Source of the DNA: Solirubrobacterales bacterium
GTDB taxonomy: Bacteria > Actinomycetota > Thermoleophilia > Solirubrobacterales > JACPNS01
Reading direction: 5' to 3'
NCBI GenBank assembly: GCA_016185345.1
Contig: JACPNS010000001.1
Span: 1 to 49,755 of the forward strand
Length of the DNA stretch: 49,755 nucleotides
Both the position numbers and the translations under genes were made by a program. Under the pieces are notes generated by a model. That model was given only the letters and a program-made list of their open reading frames with translations. It was not told where the DNA came from and did not search any database. Below, piece by piece: positions 1 through 8,248 of the stretch; within the stretch, counting starts at the first letter, position 1; every line of letters begins with the position of its first letter.

Positions 1-55
1 CAACGAGCAACTTCCGAGACTTGACGCAGGTCTTGGCGTTAGCGTGGATGTTCAT
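1..55 (-). CDS. IS481-family transposase, N-terminal fragment
   Basis: Only 18 residues are in the window, beginning MNIHANAKTC and running off the left edge. IS481 transposases characteristically begin M-(N)-x-H-x-NA before the first helix-turn-helix, and the AAAGGAA ribosome site sits a few bases upstream of the ATG. The DDE catalytic core is outside the window. Identification rests on this short motif, the terminal repeat at 77-87 and the matching C-terminal fragment at the other window end. Confidence 0.7.
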   Translation of the reverse strand, partial: MNIHANAKTCVKSRKLLV

Positions 56-87
56 TCGGTTTTCCTTTGGGTCTGTGGTCTTAGACA
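1..87 (-). mobile_element. IS481-family element, 5' end (partial)
   Basis: This is the upstream terminus of an insertion sequence that continues off the left edge. On the minus strand the outer end reads TGTCTAAGACC, followed by a purine-rich ribosome site and the transposase start codon at 55. The IS end at 49621 begins TGTAAGACC, so both start with TGT and share AAGACC, as expected for terminal inverted repeats of one family. The boundary at 87 is inferred from the terminal TGT/ACA. Confidence 0.75.
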
Positions 88-117
88 ACCTCAGGGTCCA
101 AAGGAGACCGGATGAAC
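50..117. repeat. Diverged head-to-head copy of the IS 5' leader (inverted repeat)
   Basis: Arm 50-78 on the minus strand and arm 89-117 on the plus strand align at about 23 of 30 columns. Both contain CCAAAGG, then A/G-rich sequence, CCG and ATGAAC, that is, a transposase ribosome site and start. The right arm is therefore probably a degenerate 5' leader of a second IS481-like element facing away from the first. The divergence argues against a simple amplification or assembly fold-back. The last residues of the neighbouring restriction gene fragment are encoded inside this arm. Confidence 0.6.
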
Positions 118-1026
118 AACGTTGTTAGGAACTACAGCTAGCTCATCCGGATCGACTTGCTCGATTGCACGTTCGAGTAGGTCGATGGGCACCTCGACTT
201 CAGATCGCGCATCATCGTCAGAGAGCCAGCGAAGAACCCGCGCCAGAAGACCGTGGTGTTCTTCAAGCGCTGAAACAGCATTCGACCGGAGGTCTGTGGC
301 ACCTTCAACACGGGCCAGCAGGAGCGCATACGTGACCGTCTGCGCATATGCATCCGCAAACTGTTCATCATCAGCGTCGGCGAAGAAATAGTCTCGCCAT
401 TCCTCGGCCAACTTGGCGAGTGCAGCGCCCTCCCGATCCATCTCGATCGAAACCGTGTCTCGCAGGTACCTCGTCAACGGCGCGAGGAGGTCCGCAAGAG
501 CCTTAGGCGACTTGGGCACTATTGGCGTCCAGTTGAGAAAATCCCTCAGTAGTGCTTCGATCTGGCCCGGCATCTCCGCGCCCACTGCCGTCTCGCCGGT
601 CTTCGTCATGTCTCCATCGGCGGCGATCAGCTTTCCTACTACTGCGCCGCTTCGATATAACGCAAACTCGTTGCCGTCGGTGTAGATCAGGTTCGGGAGG
701 TCCTGGAGCTTTGTGAACTGATCCTTGTCGTGTTTATCCCAAGCCTTACTCGGCTTAACACCCTTGCCTGGAGCCTTTAGTTCAATGTGGCCGGTGAGCA
801 ATCCGCGAACGCTCACTCCGAAATCCGGACGCACTCCACCTTGAGACGTCGCCTCGCTGTTCGCTACCGCGTCGAGACTCAGCGACTCCGCAAAACCCTC
901 GACAAGTCGCTTGATCGGCGACTTGAGTTGATCCTCGCGCTGGCCGGGGTTTTCGCCCATCGCCCCGAAGCTTTTGCTCAACGTCGTCGCAAAGTCAGTG
1001 AGCAGATCTTGGATAGTCGCGGACAC
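91..1026 (-). pseudogene. Truncated type ISP-like restriction-modification protein, N-terminal nuclease part
   Basis: The fragment is 311 residues, while type ISP or related single-chain restriction-methylation enzymes exceed 1000. The N-terminal PD-(D/E)xK-like nuclease motif is visible as Asp68 in RPDFG and Glu82-Leu-Lys84 in HIELKAPGKG, followed by the family-typical segment LPNLIYTDGNEFALYRSG. Helicase, methyltransferase and target-recognition domains are missing. The reading frame ends within an inverted IS leader and three bases from the IS481 terminus, so loss of the 3' part by IS activity is the likely cause. The start is a GTG without a clear ribosome site. A standalone nuclease role is possible but unlikely. 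Confidence 0.7.
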
Positions 1027-1064
1027 AGTCGGTCGATTCTCTATTAGGTGGCCGACGGAGTGAA

Positions 1065-1694
1065 CTATGCCGACAGCAGGATCAGCGCTACGGCGCTGAA
1101 CCAGGTGAACATCGCCAGATAGAAGATGCGTTCGACCAGGCCGAAGTAGTCGGTGAGCACCGCTCTGCGGGTCAAGCCCGTCCAGAACGCCGCAGCGATT
1201 ACCGCGATTCCGAGCGCCCTCAGTAGCGGCAGGTAGTCGTTCCAGAAGGGGTCGTCTGCAACAAGCAGCGGGAAACTCCCGGCAACGATCGCGATCGCAG
1301 CAAACGCGATCGCAGCAAGCAACGTGTGGGAGCGCCCGACCGAGGTCCCCTCATCTTCTTCGAGGTCCGTCGGGAAGATCGTGATTGCAGTCCGGGTCGC
1401 CGCGAAGACCAACATCAGCATGATCGTGAGCGTTGGCTTGGGAAACATCGCGTCGCCAAGCATCACTGCGGTCAGGACGCCAGCGACGCCCATCCAGATC
1501 GCCGCCAGTCGATAGAACCACGCGTACTCGCGCGCGCCGTAGTCAGAGACCGCATCGCGCATTGGATTCACGCCACGATCGAGCAGATGAACGCTGATCA
1601 GCGAGATCAGCGATCCCGCCACCAACACGAGGATGAAGGTCGCGAGCATCTCCGTCGTGCTTGAGACTGACGTGATGAGGTTTCCGGTCTGCAT
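1065..1694 (-). CDS. DUF998 family membrane protein
   Basis: A 209-residue integral membrane protein with about six hydrophobic segments, the first at about residues 16-36. The HLLDRGVNPMRDAVSDYGAR segment followed by an aromatic-rich stretch and the second helix is typical of DUF998 proteins, whose function is unknown. The ATG start lies 45 bases from the divergent GTG of the MeaB gene, so a shared promoter region is possible. It precedes the restriction fragment on the same strand with 38 bases between them. Confidence 0.7.
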   Translation of the reverse strand: MQTGNLITSVSSTTEMLATFILVLVAGSLISLISVHLLDRGVNPMRDAVSDYGAREYAWFYRLAAIWMGVAGVLTAVMLGDAMFPKPTLTIMLMLVFAATRTAITIFPTDLEEDEGTSVGRSHTLLAAIAFAAIAIVAGSFPLLVADDPFWNDYLPLLRALGIAVIAAAFWTGLTRRAVLTDYFGLVERIFYLAMFTWFSAVALILLSA

Positions 1695-1738
1695 TGCGGG
1701 CGGCAGCCTAGCCAGCGGCGACCGTAGACTCCCTCACC

Positions 1739-2716
1739 GTGAACGGGCAGAACTTGATCTCCCACGAAGATGCGGCCGAGCTCGGCAGGCGGCTGGCCGC
1801 TGGCGACCGCTTGGCGGCCCCTCCCGCGCTGAACCTGCTTGAGCAGCGGGGCGCAGAGGCGCAGGAGCGCGCAGATTTACTGCTCGCAGAGATCTCGCCG
1901 GCAAAGCTCGGCCACGAGTCGCCAGGCGTGATCGTCGGGATCACTGGACCCCCCGGCGCGGGCAAGTCCACATTGCTTTCGGAATTGATCGCGCTTTGGC
2001 GGAAGCGCGACAAGTCTGTTGCCGTACTAGCGATCGATCCGTCCTCCAAACGCTCTGGCGGATCGCTGCTGGGTGACCGTGCGCGAATGGCAGTCGACTC
2101 CCGCGACGACGCGGTTCTGGTGCGTTCAAGCGCCACGGCGACACGGCTTGGCGGCTTGGCCCCGACCACGCGTGAATCGGCGATGGCGCTGGCTGCAACC
2201 TTCGACGTGGTGATCGTGGAGACGGTCGGCGTGGGTCAGTCCGAAACCGACATCGCCGAACTCGCCGACATCGTCGTGGTGATAGTCCAGCCCGCGAGCG
2301 GCGACGTGCTCCAGTTCATCAAATCCGGTGTGATGGAAATCCCTGACTTGCTCGTTGTGACGAAGCAGGACCTCGGGAAGATTGCACTGAACGCCTCGCG
2401 TGATCTGCACTCAGCACTTCGAGCACTGGGCTCAAAAACGCCTGTGCTCCTCGTTTCTTCCGTAGCGCCGACGAGCGGTGTCGACGATTTGATCGGAACC
2501 GTCGAAGAGCAGTTCGCCGAGCTCGATTTGACAGAACGCCGCTCACGTGTCAGACGCCTCGCCGCACTTGACTCATTCACACAGGAGAACGGCGAGCGTG
2601 GACTGCGTGCGCTGGGCGGACGCCGCGAAGCCGAGAAGCTCTTGACGGCGCAGGATCCGGCCATGGGCCATCGCCAGTTGCGCCAGCTTCTCGATCAAAC
2701 CGCGACCGGACAATAG
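1739..2716 (+). CDS. meaB: MeaB/ArgK-family GTPase, methylmalonyl-CoA mutase chaperone
   Basis: A G-protein chaperone that protects and reactivates B12-dependent acyl-CoA mutases in the propionyl-CoA to succinyl-CoA route. The 325 residues are full length. The Walker A motif GITGPPGAGKS is at 67-77, the metal-binding region AIDPSSKRSGGSLLGDR follows, then the switch sequence VIVETVGVGQSE and the guanine-specificity motif TKQD, all diagnostic of this family. The start is a GTG; no upstream ATG fits. No mutase gene is in the window, so the partner must lie elsewhere. It fits the acyl-CoA genes at 4938-10625, although it is not in their operons. Confidence 0.92.
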   Translation: MNGQNLISHEDAAELGRRLAAGDRLAAPPALNLLEQRGAEAQERADLLLAEISPAKLGHESPGVIVGITGPPGAGKSTLLSELIALWRKRDKSVAVLAIDPSSKRSGGSLLGDRARMAVDSRDDAVLVRSSATATRLGGLAPTTRESAMALAATFDVVIVETVGVGQSETDIAELADIVVVIVQPASGDVLQFIKSGVMEIPDLLVVTKQDLGKIALNASRDLHSALRALGSKTPVLLVSSVAPTSGVDDLIGTVEEQFAELDLTERRSRVRRLAALDSFTQENGERGLRALGGRREAEKLLTAQDPAMGHRQLRQLLDQTATGQ

Positions 2717-2717
2717 G

Positions 2718-2749
2718 AAGGCCCGCCCCGCAGCGCGGAACGGGCCCTT
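2718..2749. terminator. GC-rich hairpin between convergent genes
   Basis: AAGGCCCG at 2718-2725 pairs with CGGGCCCTT at 2741-2749 with one bulged base and a 15-base loop. It begins two bases after the meaB stop and ends before the stop of the convergent lipoprotein gene. There is no proper U-tract on either side, so it would be a stem-only terminator of the kind common in GC-rich actinobacteria. Confidence 0.5.
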
Positions 2750-2773
2750 CAAAAATTCAATCGATCTGCGGGG

Positions 2774-3295
2774 CTACTGCCCTAGGATCTGGATTCTCCA
2801 CTCGCCGCCTTCTTTGATCAGCGAGAGGTCCTGCGACTGCACTGCCTTGTTGACGTTTGATGTCACGTCCACGACGGCGGTCGCTTCCTTGCCGCTCTTG
2901 TCGACCTTGACGGACTTGACCGTGATCTTGAAGTCCTTCAACTGCGCGCCGGACTGGCTGAACGTCTTCTCACAGTCGCCGCCGATCTTCCGCGCGGACT
3001 TCGAGAGGATCTCCGTGCAAAGCTTCTTGTAGTTCTGTGCGGCAGTTGCGTCGCCGAACTCGCCGATGCGATCGACGACCGCCTGCTGCTGGGCGTCAAA
3101 CTCCGCGCCCTTGCCAACGACAACCTTCTCGGCCTTGCCGACGGTGTCACCGGATTCAAGATTTCCCGCGGCTGCAGTGCTGCCGGTGGCCGATTTGTTG
3201 TCTTTGTCGCCCCCACAGCCGACGACTACGAACGCAGCCAGCGAGAGAACTGCGGCTACGGCAAGCAGCCGTGCAGCGATCCCAACCTTCTTCAT
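2774..3295 (-). CDS. Secreted lipoprotein, NTF2-like/DUF4878-type
   Basis: A 173-residue protein starting at the ATG at 3295, chosen because an AAGGAAC ribosome site precedes it and the signal peptide begins there (MKKVGIAARLL). A hydrophobic stretch leads to a lipobox VVGC around residue 24, followed by a Gly/Asp/Lys/Ser-rich linker, so it should be lipid-anchored outside the membrane. The rest resembles small NTF2-like alpha+beta folds (YKKLCTEILSKSARK, then alternating strands ending in EGGEWRI). Two cysteines in the mature part could pair. Function unknown. The frame remains open upstream to 3646, but that part runs antisense to the next gene. Confidence 0.75.
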   Translation of the reverse strand: MKKVGIAARLLAVAAVLSLAAFVVVGCGGDKDNKSATGSTAAAGNLESGDTVGKAEKVVVGKGAEFDAQQQAVVDRIGEFGDATAAQNYKKLCTEILSKSARKIGGDCEKTFSQSGAQLKDFKITVKSVKVDKSGKEATAVVDVTSNVNKAVQSQDLSLIKEGGEWRIQILGQ

Positions 3296-3319
3296 CAAAG
3301 TTCCTTTCAAAAATTGTCT

Positions 3320-3376
3320 GCCGAAGCACTGAACAGTCATTCGGCACGTAAGTCTCGGCTCCTTATGGCGGAGCCG
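3320..3376. repeat. Two inverted repeats in a divergent intergenic region
   Basis: GCCGAA at 3320-3325 pairs with TTCGGC at 3340-3345, and CGGCTCC at 3356-3362 pairs with GGAGCCG at 3370-3376 with a 7-base loop. They lie between the divergent lipoprotein gene and the gene starting near 3449. They could be operators or leader hairpins. Nothing further identifies them. Confidence 0.4.
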
Positions 3377-3448
3377 CCCCCTTAACCAAGCTTTCATACG
3401 GTATTGCATGCCGACCGCACACCCGCCGCTGGCCCTAAACTCTGCCCC

Positions 3449-4021
3449 GTGGAATCTTTTGGACCCCCAGACGACGTAGGCGCATGGCTTCGGTGTTACC
3501 GCTGCTGGTCGCGCTCCCTCGAGGTCCAGCTGCACGTCGAGGGCATCTACAAGATCGACCCCGAGACCGCGGAGCGCACAGAAACCGTCGACGAGCTGCA
3601 CGAGGCCGTGATCCAGTGCGTCGACTGCCTGCATGATCAACCCCACCTGACTCTGTTGGACGGCCGCATCGCACCGGTCGAAGACCGCTGGGAGCGAATG
3701 GTCACTGGCACGCCGTGGGTCGCATCCGCGATCGTCGCGGTGCCAGAAGAGTCAGTCGAGGTCTGCGCCGGTCCCGAAGCCGCCGAGTCGCTGACCCACG
3801 CGGCCTTCGGCGAATCAGGAATTCGTGAGTTCTTCGCCCACGTGCGTTTTCACAAGCACGAAGACGGGCAGATCGTCATTCACATGCTCATCGAGCTTTA
3901 CGCACGCAATGCCGACGAGGCCGCGGGCGTTCTCGAGGATGCCTCGCGCGGAACCCTCACGATCGCTTCGCTCGCGGAAGAGTCGCGCCCGCCAGCCTCG
4001 ACACCCAACGGCCACCACTGA
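3449..4021 (+). CDS. Conserved-looking hypothetical protein with two CxxC pairs
   Basis: About 190 residues from a GTG at 3449. A TTG at 3404 in the same frame is an alternative start, and neither has a strong ribosome site. I do not recognise the family. Two cysteine pairs, in LRCYRCWSRSL near the N terminus and in VIQCVDCLHD about 40 residues later, could bind zinc. The protein is acidic overall. Its stop overlaps the start of the SRPBCC gene (TGATG), so the two are probably co-translated. No transmembrane segment or signal peptide is evident. Confidence 0.55.
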   Translation: MESFGPPDDVGAWLRCYRCWSRSLEVQLHVEGIYKIDPETAERTETVDELHEAVIQCVDCLHDQPHLTLLDGRIAPVEDRWERMVTGTPWVASAIVAVPEESVEVCAGPEAAESLTHAAFGESGIREFFAHVRFHKHEDGQIVIHMLIELYARNADEAAGVLEDASRGTLTIASLAEESRPPASTPNGHH

Positions 4022-4452
4022 TGATCGTCCATCACTCGATCGTCATTGACAAGCCGTTTGACGAGGTCTGGGCTGTCTTTGACGACCCGTCGCTCCAGCC
4101 GAAGTGGCTCGGAATGATGAAATCGTTCAAGCAGGTCAAGGGGATGGGCAACGAGAAGGGCGCTCTGCAGAAGGTCGTGTTCACACGCGACTCCGGCGAC
4201 ACCGAGCTGACCGTCACGATCCTCGACCAGGACCCTTCAGGCCATGTCGTCGCCCGCTACGAGGGCATGCAGCTTCCGTTCGTCCTGACCAGCAACTTTG
4301 TAGTTCTCGATGACGATTCGACCGAATGGGCCGCAGAGATCGAAGTCAAGCTGAGCCTGTTGCAGAAGGCGCTGACGCCAGTCCTCAAGGGCGCGATGGG
4401 CGATCTTGCCAAGCAGATGGGCTCCGACTTCAAGAAGTACGTTGAAGCCTGA
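4021..4452 (+). CDS. SRPBCC (START-like) domain protein
   Basis: A 143-residue single-domain protein of the polyketide cyclase/dehydrase-like helix-grip superfamily. The N terminus MIVHHSIVIDKPFDEVWAVF with the following DDPSLQPKW is the usual first strand and helix, and the C-terminal amphipathic helix KGAMGDLAKQMGSDFKKYVE closes the ligand cavity. Such proteins bind small hydrophobic ligands; the ligand cannot be predicted. Translation is coupled to the upstream CxxC protein by a one-base overlap. Confidence 0.78.
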   Translation: MIVHHSIVIDKPFDEVWAVFDDPSLQPKWLGMMKSFKQVKGMGNEKGALQKVVFTRDSGDTELTVTILDQDPSGHVVARYEGMQLPFVLTSNFVVLDDDSTEWAAEIEVKLSLLQKALTPVLKGAMGDLAKQMGSDFKKYVEA

Positions 4453-4470
4453 GCCCCGCGTTTACCGCAA

Positions 4471-4495
4471 GCTCGAAGCGCGCTTCGCTTAGCTC
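4471..4495. repeat. Palindrome between convergent genes
   Basis: The 12-base perfect palindrome GAAGCGCGCTTC at 4475-4486 is flanked by weaker AGCT arms. It lies in the 36-base gap between the SRPBCC gene and the convergent membrane gene. It may serve as a bidirectional stem terminator, but there is no U-tract. Confidence 0.35.
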
Positions 4496-4875
4496 GTGAG
4501 CAGGTGGACCGCGAATGCGACCGTCCCGACGCTGACCAGGCTGAACGACACCGCCTGCGCAGCAATCGCCTTCAGGTCAGTCGGCTTCTTGTCGCTCCAC
4601 GCGGCGGGCAGAAACAGCAGCGCGTTCGTCCAGGCGCCGACCACAAGGATCACCGACCACGGTTCCGGAAAATCAGGCGCAGCCGTGCCGACGGCGATCA
4701 GGATCACCCCCATGATGATCAGATCCAGGTGAGCTTGGAAGATCCGGCGCGGCGAACGCACGCCGATCTTCTTCAGCCAGTCGGTGTCGGTCGCCATCCA
4801 GACGGCCCAGCCCGAAAGCGCGCCGACCGCCAGCTCGACGGCTCCCGCCTGCGTGATCCATGAGACGTTTTGCAT
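4489..4875 (-). CDS. Small four-helix membrane protein, HabA-like
   Basis: A 128-residue protein with four hydrophobic segments (about 9-30, 48-66, 74-92 and 104-126). The arrangement, with RRIFQAHLDLIIMGVILIAVG as the second helix, recalls the hydroxylaminobenzene-mutase-like HabA membrane family, but the match is weak. Function unknown. It is on the same strand as the MaoC gene 62 bases upstream and could be its distal partner. Confidence 0.5.
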   Translation of the reverse strand: MQNVSWITQAGAVELAVGALSGWAVWMATDTDWLKKIGVRSPRRIFQAHLDLIIMGVILIAVGTAAPDFPEPWSVILVVGAWTNALLFLPAAWSDKKPTDLKAIAAQAVSFSLVSVGTVAFAVHLLTS

Positions 4876-4937
4876 ATGAAGGCCGCCGGCCGCCTACTGC
4901 AGCGTGCAGAGTGCGGCCGGCGTGCAGACAGTTGGAA

Positions 4938-5456
4938 TCAGGCGTCCCGCTTGGGAACGAGCACCTTGCGCTGGAAGGTGGTCACCAGCTCGTTGTGCTG
5001 GTTGAAGACGTCTGTGCGGACGGTAACGACGCCGCGGTCATCCTTGGTTGACGACGGGACCTTCTCGAGGACTTCGGACTCCGTGTAGAGCGTGTCGCCG
5101 TGGAAGACCGGCTTGGTGTGCTTCAGGCCGTCGGTCGCGAGGTTGGCGATTGCCTTGCCCGAGACGTCACGCACGCTCATGCCGAGCGCGAGTGCGTAGA
5201 CGTAACTGCCGACAACGACGTTGCGGCCCTGCTGGCTCTCGGACGCGTAGCGGTCGTCGAGGTGCAACGGGTGGTGGTTCATGGTCATCAGGCAGAAGAG
5301 GTGGTCTTCACTCTCCGTGATCGTCTTTCCGGGGACGTGCTTGTAAGTCGCACCCAGCTCGAAGTCCTCGAAGTAGCGCCCGAAGGGCACCGATCCTGAT
5401 TCCTCGCGGCTTGCGAGGTCGAAAGTTGTTCCTGTCTGCTCGGCAGTTTCAGCCAC
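4938..5456 (-). CDS. MaoC-family (R)-hydratase, possible mesaconyl-CoA hydratase
   Basis: A single hot-dog-domain enoyl-CoA hydratase of 172 residues. The start chosen is the GTG at 5456, five bases after a strong AAAGGAG; an ATG at 5480 is possible but lies inside the upstream gene. The hydratase-2 type segment MTMNHHPLHLDD supplies the Asp/His pair seen in MaoC enzymes, followed by VVGSYVYALALG and a GLKHTKPVFHGDTLY strand. It follows an SCP2-like protein and an acyl-CoA dehydrogenase and lies near an MCL-type lyase. Hydration of mesaconyl-CoA to beta-methylmalyl-CoA would link these steps; that substrate is inference. Confidence 0.78.
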   Translation of the reverse strand: MAETAEQTGTTFDLASREESGSVPFGRYFEDFELGATYKHVPGKTITESEDHLFCLMTMNHHPLHLDDRYASESQQGRNVVVGSYVYALALGMSVRDVSGKAIANLATDGLKHTKPVFHGDTLYTESEVLEKVPSSTKDDRGVVTVRTDVFNQHNELVTTFQRKVLVPKRDA

Positions 5457-5808
5457 CGTGTCTCCTTTGTTGTTTTTCAATCACTTTGCCGACCAGCTTG
5501 ACCATGCCGCCTTCGCCACTGATCTTGATCTTTCCCTGGTCGTACGCCTCGATCCACTCGTTCATTCCGTTTCGAGGGTCGAGAATGGCATTGAAGTCTT
5601 GGCGCATCACAAGAAGTTCGATCATCGCCGGGGAACCGTCTGCCTTGCTCACTTCCGGTCCCGGGAAGGTCAATCGGTACTGCTGGTGGTCGCCCTTGGC
5701 CTGCAGGTCGACGTTGACGATCAGCGCCAGCGGCGCGAGCGCGGGAACAGCGGATATGAATCGCTGACCTGCTTCTTCGAGCTGGTGCTTTGTGTCCACC
5801 GTGTTCAT
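5449..5808 (-). CDS. SCP2-like sterol/acyl-CoA binding protein
   Basis: A 119-residue protein. The C-terminal half (NEWIEAYDQGKIKISGEGG followed by MVKLVGKVIEK) resembles the end of SCP2 domains, where a G-K/R-I-x-x-G-D/E-G strand precedes the closing helix. Such domains bind fatty acyl-CoA or lipids. Its start is two bases after the acyl-CoA dehydrogenase stop and its end overlaps the MaoC start, so it belongs to that operon. Assignment is moderate because the N-terminal half is not distinctive. Confidence 0.55.
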   Translation of the reverse strand: MNTVDTKHQLEEAGQRFISAVPALAPLALIVNVDLQAKGDHQQYRLTFPGPEVSKADGSPAMIELLVMRQDFNAILDPRNGMNEWIEAYDQGKIKISGEGGMVKLVGKVIEKQQRRHGG

Positions 5809-5810
5809 CG

Positions 5811-7025
5811 TTAAATCTTGTGCTTCTCGATCAGCTTGCGGCCGATCACCATGCGCTGGATCTCGCTGGTGCCTTCGCCGATCAGGAGCAACGGTGCGTC
5901 ACGGTAGAGGCGCTCGATCTCGTATTCCTTCGAGTAGCCGTAACCGCCGTGGATACGGAAGGAGTCTTCGACGACTTCCTTGCCAACCTCGGAGGCGAAC
6001 AGCTTGGCCATGCCGGCCTCGACCTCGGAGCGCAAGCCTGCGTCCTTCATGCGGGCTGCCTTGAGGACCATCAGGCGTGCGGCCTCGAGCTTCGTTCCCA
6101 TGTCGGCGAGCTTGAACTGAATCGCCTGGTGCTGGGCGATCGGCTTGCCGAACGTCTTGCGCTCCTGGGCGTACTTGATGCCCAGCTCGAACGCGCGCTG
6201 CGCGATGCCGACGCCTCGGGCGGCGACGTTGACGCGGCCGACTTCCAGCGCGTCCATCATCTGGATGAAGCCCTTGTTGAGTCCGGCCTCTTCGCCGCCG
6301 AGGATGTTCTCGGCCGGACACTTGTAGCCGTCGTAGACGAGCTCCGTGGACTCGACGCCCTTGTAACCCATCTTCTTCAGCTGCGGCGGAACCGTGAGGC
6401 CCGCGTACTCGCCGGTGTTCTCGCTCACGCCCGGCTCCTTCTCGGTGATGAAGCAGGTCATGCCCTTGAACGGTGGTGACGCCTCGGGGTCGGTCTTGAC
6501 CAGCAGGAACACGAGCCCGGACCTCAGACCATTCGTGACCCACATCTTCTGGCCGTTGATCTCATAGTTGCCGTCATCCATCTTCTTGGCGGCAGTCTTG
6601 ATCGCCTGCACGTCGGAGCCGAGCTCGGGCTCGCTCATCGAGAAGGCGGCGCGGATCTCGCCGGTCGCCATCTTCGGGAGCAGCCGCTCCTTCTGCTCGT
6701 CCGAACCGAACTTCATCAAGAGGTAGGAGCCGATGAAGTGAGTGTTGACGATTCCGGCGACGCTGATCCAGCCGCGCGAGAGTTCTTCGACGATCATCGC
6801 GTAGGTGGTGAGGTCAAGCCCCATTCCGCCGTACTCCTCCGGGATCGTGACACCGAAGAGGCCGAGCTCCTTCATCTGCTCGACGACTTCGTCGGGGAAG
6901 GAGTCTTCGTGGTCGTGCTTCTCGGCCACCGGGAGGACCTGCTCATCGACGAACTGGCGCACCATTTCGGTGATTGCAACTTGCTCGTCGGTCTTGTCAA
7001 GAAAGTGTGTTGCGGTAGTAGTCAT
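5811..7025 (-). CDS. Acyl-CoA dehydrogenase
   Basis: An FAD-dependent dehydrogenase forming the alpha-beta double bond in acyl-CoA, passing electrons to ETF. The 404 residues are full length. Visible signatures are the FAD-binding AFSMSEPELGSDVQAIKT, the signature KMWVTNG, and the C-terminal RLYRDAPLLLIGEGTSEIQR with the catalytic Glu in EGT. Methylsuccinyl-CoA dehydrogenases are usually longer, so a short or branched-chain acyl-CoA is the safer prediction. It is the first gene of the leftward operon. The 109 bases to the divergent lyase gene must hold both promoters. Confidence 0.93.
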   Translation of the reverse strand: MTTTATHFLDKTDEQVAITEMVRQFVDEQVLPVAEKHDHEDSFPDEVVEQMKELGLFGVTIPEEYGGMGLDLTTYAMIVEELSRGWISVAGIVNTHFIGSYLLMKFGSDEQKERLLPKMATGEIRAAFSMSEPELGSDVQAIKTAAKKMDDGNYEINGQKMWVTNGLRSGLVFLLVKTDPEASPPFKGMTCFITEKEPGVSENTGEYAGLTVPPQLKKMGYKGVESTELVYDGYKCPAENILGGEEAGLNKGFIQMMDALEVGRVNVAARGVGIAQRAFELGIKYAQERKTFGKPIAQHQAIQFKLADMGTKLEAARLMVLKAARMKDAGLRSEVEAGMAKLFASEVGKEVVEDSFRIHGGYGYSKEYEIERLYRDAPLLLIGEGTSEIQRMVIGRKLIEKHKI

Positions 7026-7134
7026 GGGCCAGAGGATAGACCTTCGTCGACCGCTTCCGAAACGGCGCTAACGCGCTTCGCGAGGGGCATCCGTGCCCGT
7101 TCACCGTACAGACGTTCGGCTATCATGCCGCGCC

Positions 7135-8199
7135 ATGCGCAACCCACGAGACTTTCTTCAACCCCAGGCGATCGGCGCGCCGGATCCGCTCAAAGAGATC
7201 CCCATCAAGCCGTCGCGAATGATCCACTTTTTCGACCCGTCGAACCCGAAGATGCTGGAAAAGCTCCCAGACCTCGCCACCAAGACCGACATCCTGCTCG
7301 GCAACCTCGAGGACGCCGTCCCGGTCGACCGCAAGATCCCGGCCCGCGAGGGTCTGATCAAGATCGGCAAGGAAGTTGACCTTGGCAACACGTCACTCTG
7401 GACCCGGATCAACAGCCTTGACAGCCCATGGATGCTCGACGACCTGACGCAGCTCGTGACCGAGATCGGCGACAAGCTGGAAGTCGTCATGGTTCCAAAG
7501 GTTGAAGGCGCCTGGGACATCCACTACGTGGACCGCCTGCTTGCCCAGCTCGAGGCGAAGGCCGGTCTTGACCGCCCGATCCTCGTCCACGCGATCCTCG
7601 AGACCGCTCAGGGCGTCACAAACGTCGAAGAGATCGCGGCCGCCAGCCCCCGCATGCAGGGCATGAGTTTCGGGCCGGCCGACCTCGCCGCATCTCGTCG
7701 CATGAAGACGACCCGCGTAGGCGGTGGCCACCCCGGATACCGCGTGGTCGAAGATCCAAATCCGGACGACCCCGAGGCACCCCGCCCATCCTTCCAGCAG
7801 GACCTCTGGCACTACTCGATCGGCCGCATGGTCGACGCGTGCGCCGGCAACGGAATCCTGCCGTTCTACGGGCCGTTCGGCGACATCGGTGACGACGTCG
7901 GCTGCGAGGCCCAATTCCGCGCTGCTTTTCTCATGGGATGCGTGGGAACCTGGTCGCTGCACCCGCGCCAGATCGCGATCGCCAAAAAGGTCTTCAGCCC
8001 CGACCCCGACGAGGTCCGCTGGGCCCTCAAGGTGATCGAGGCGATTCCGGACGGCAAGGGCGTGCACATGATCGACGGCAAGATGCAGGACGACGCCACC
8101 TGGAAGCAATGCAAGGTGATGGTCGACCTGGCCGAGCTGCTCGCCAAGAACGACCCGGAACTGGCCGAGGAGTACGGGCTCACCCCCGTCAACGCCTAG
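7135..8199 (+). CDS. mcl: L-malyl-CoA/beta-methylmalyl-CoA lyase (MCL)
   Basis: An HpcH/HpaI-superfamily Mg-dependent CoA lyase that reversibly splits malyl-CoA to acetyl-CoA and glyoxylate, and beta-methylmalyl-CoA to propionyl-CoA and glyoxylate. The 354 residues resemble the Chloroflexus-type enzyme throughout: [42 protein letters not shown] with the metal-binding Glu, [20 protein letters not shown] and the tail [14 protein letters not shown]. The ATG at 7135 is preferred over a GTG at 7093 because homology begins at [15 protein letters not shown]. It heads the rightward operon with the CoA-ligase subunits 49 bases downstream. Confidence 0.93.
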   Translation: MRNPRDFLQPQAIGAPDPLKEIPIKPSRMIHFFDPSNPKMLEKLPDLATKTDILLGNLEDAVPVDRKIPAREGLIKIGKEVDLGNTSLWTRINSLDSPWMLDDLTQLVTEIGDKLEVVMVPKVEGAWDIHYVDRLLAQLEAKAGLDRPILVHAILETAQGVTNVEEIAAASPRMQGMSFGPADLAASRRMKTTRVGGGHPGYRVVEDPNPDDPEAPRPSFQQDLWHYSIGRMVDACAGNGILPFYGPFGDIGDDVGCEAQFRAAFLMGCVGTWSLHPRQIAIAKKVFSPDPDEVRWALKVIEAIPDGKGVHMIDGKMQDDATWKQCKVMVDLAELLAKNDPELAEEYGLTPVNA

Positions 8200-8248
8200 T
8201 TCGAACCTTTCTCTAGAGACCCCCGAAACAGAACGCCCAGGAGCAGAC

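Noticed and set aside
50-117. Inverted repeat considered as a chimeric fold-back artefact
   Set aside because: The arms differ at about a quarter of positions, which an amplification or assembly fold-back would not produce.
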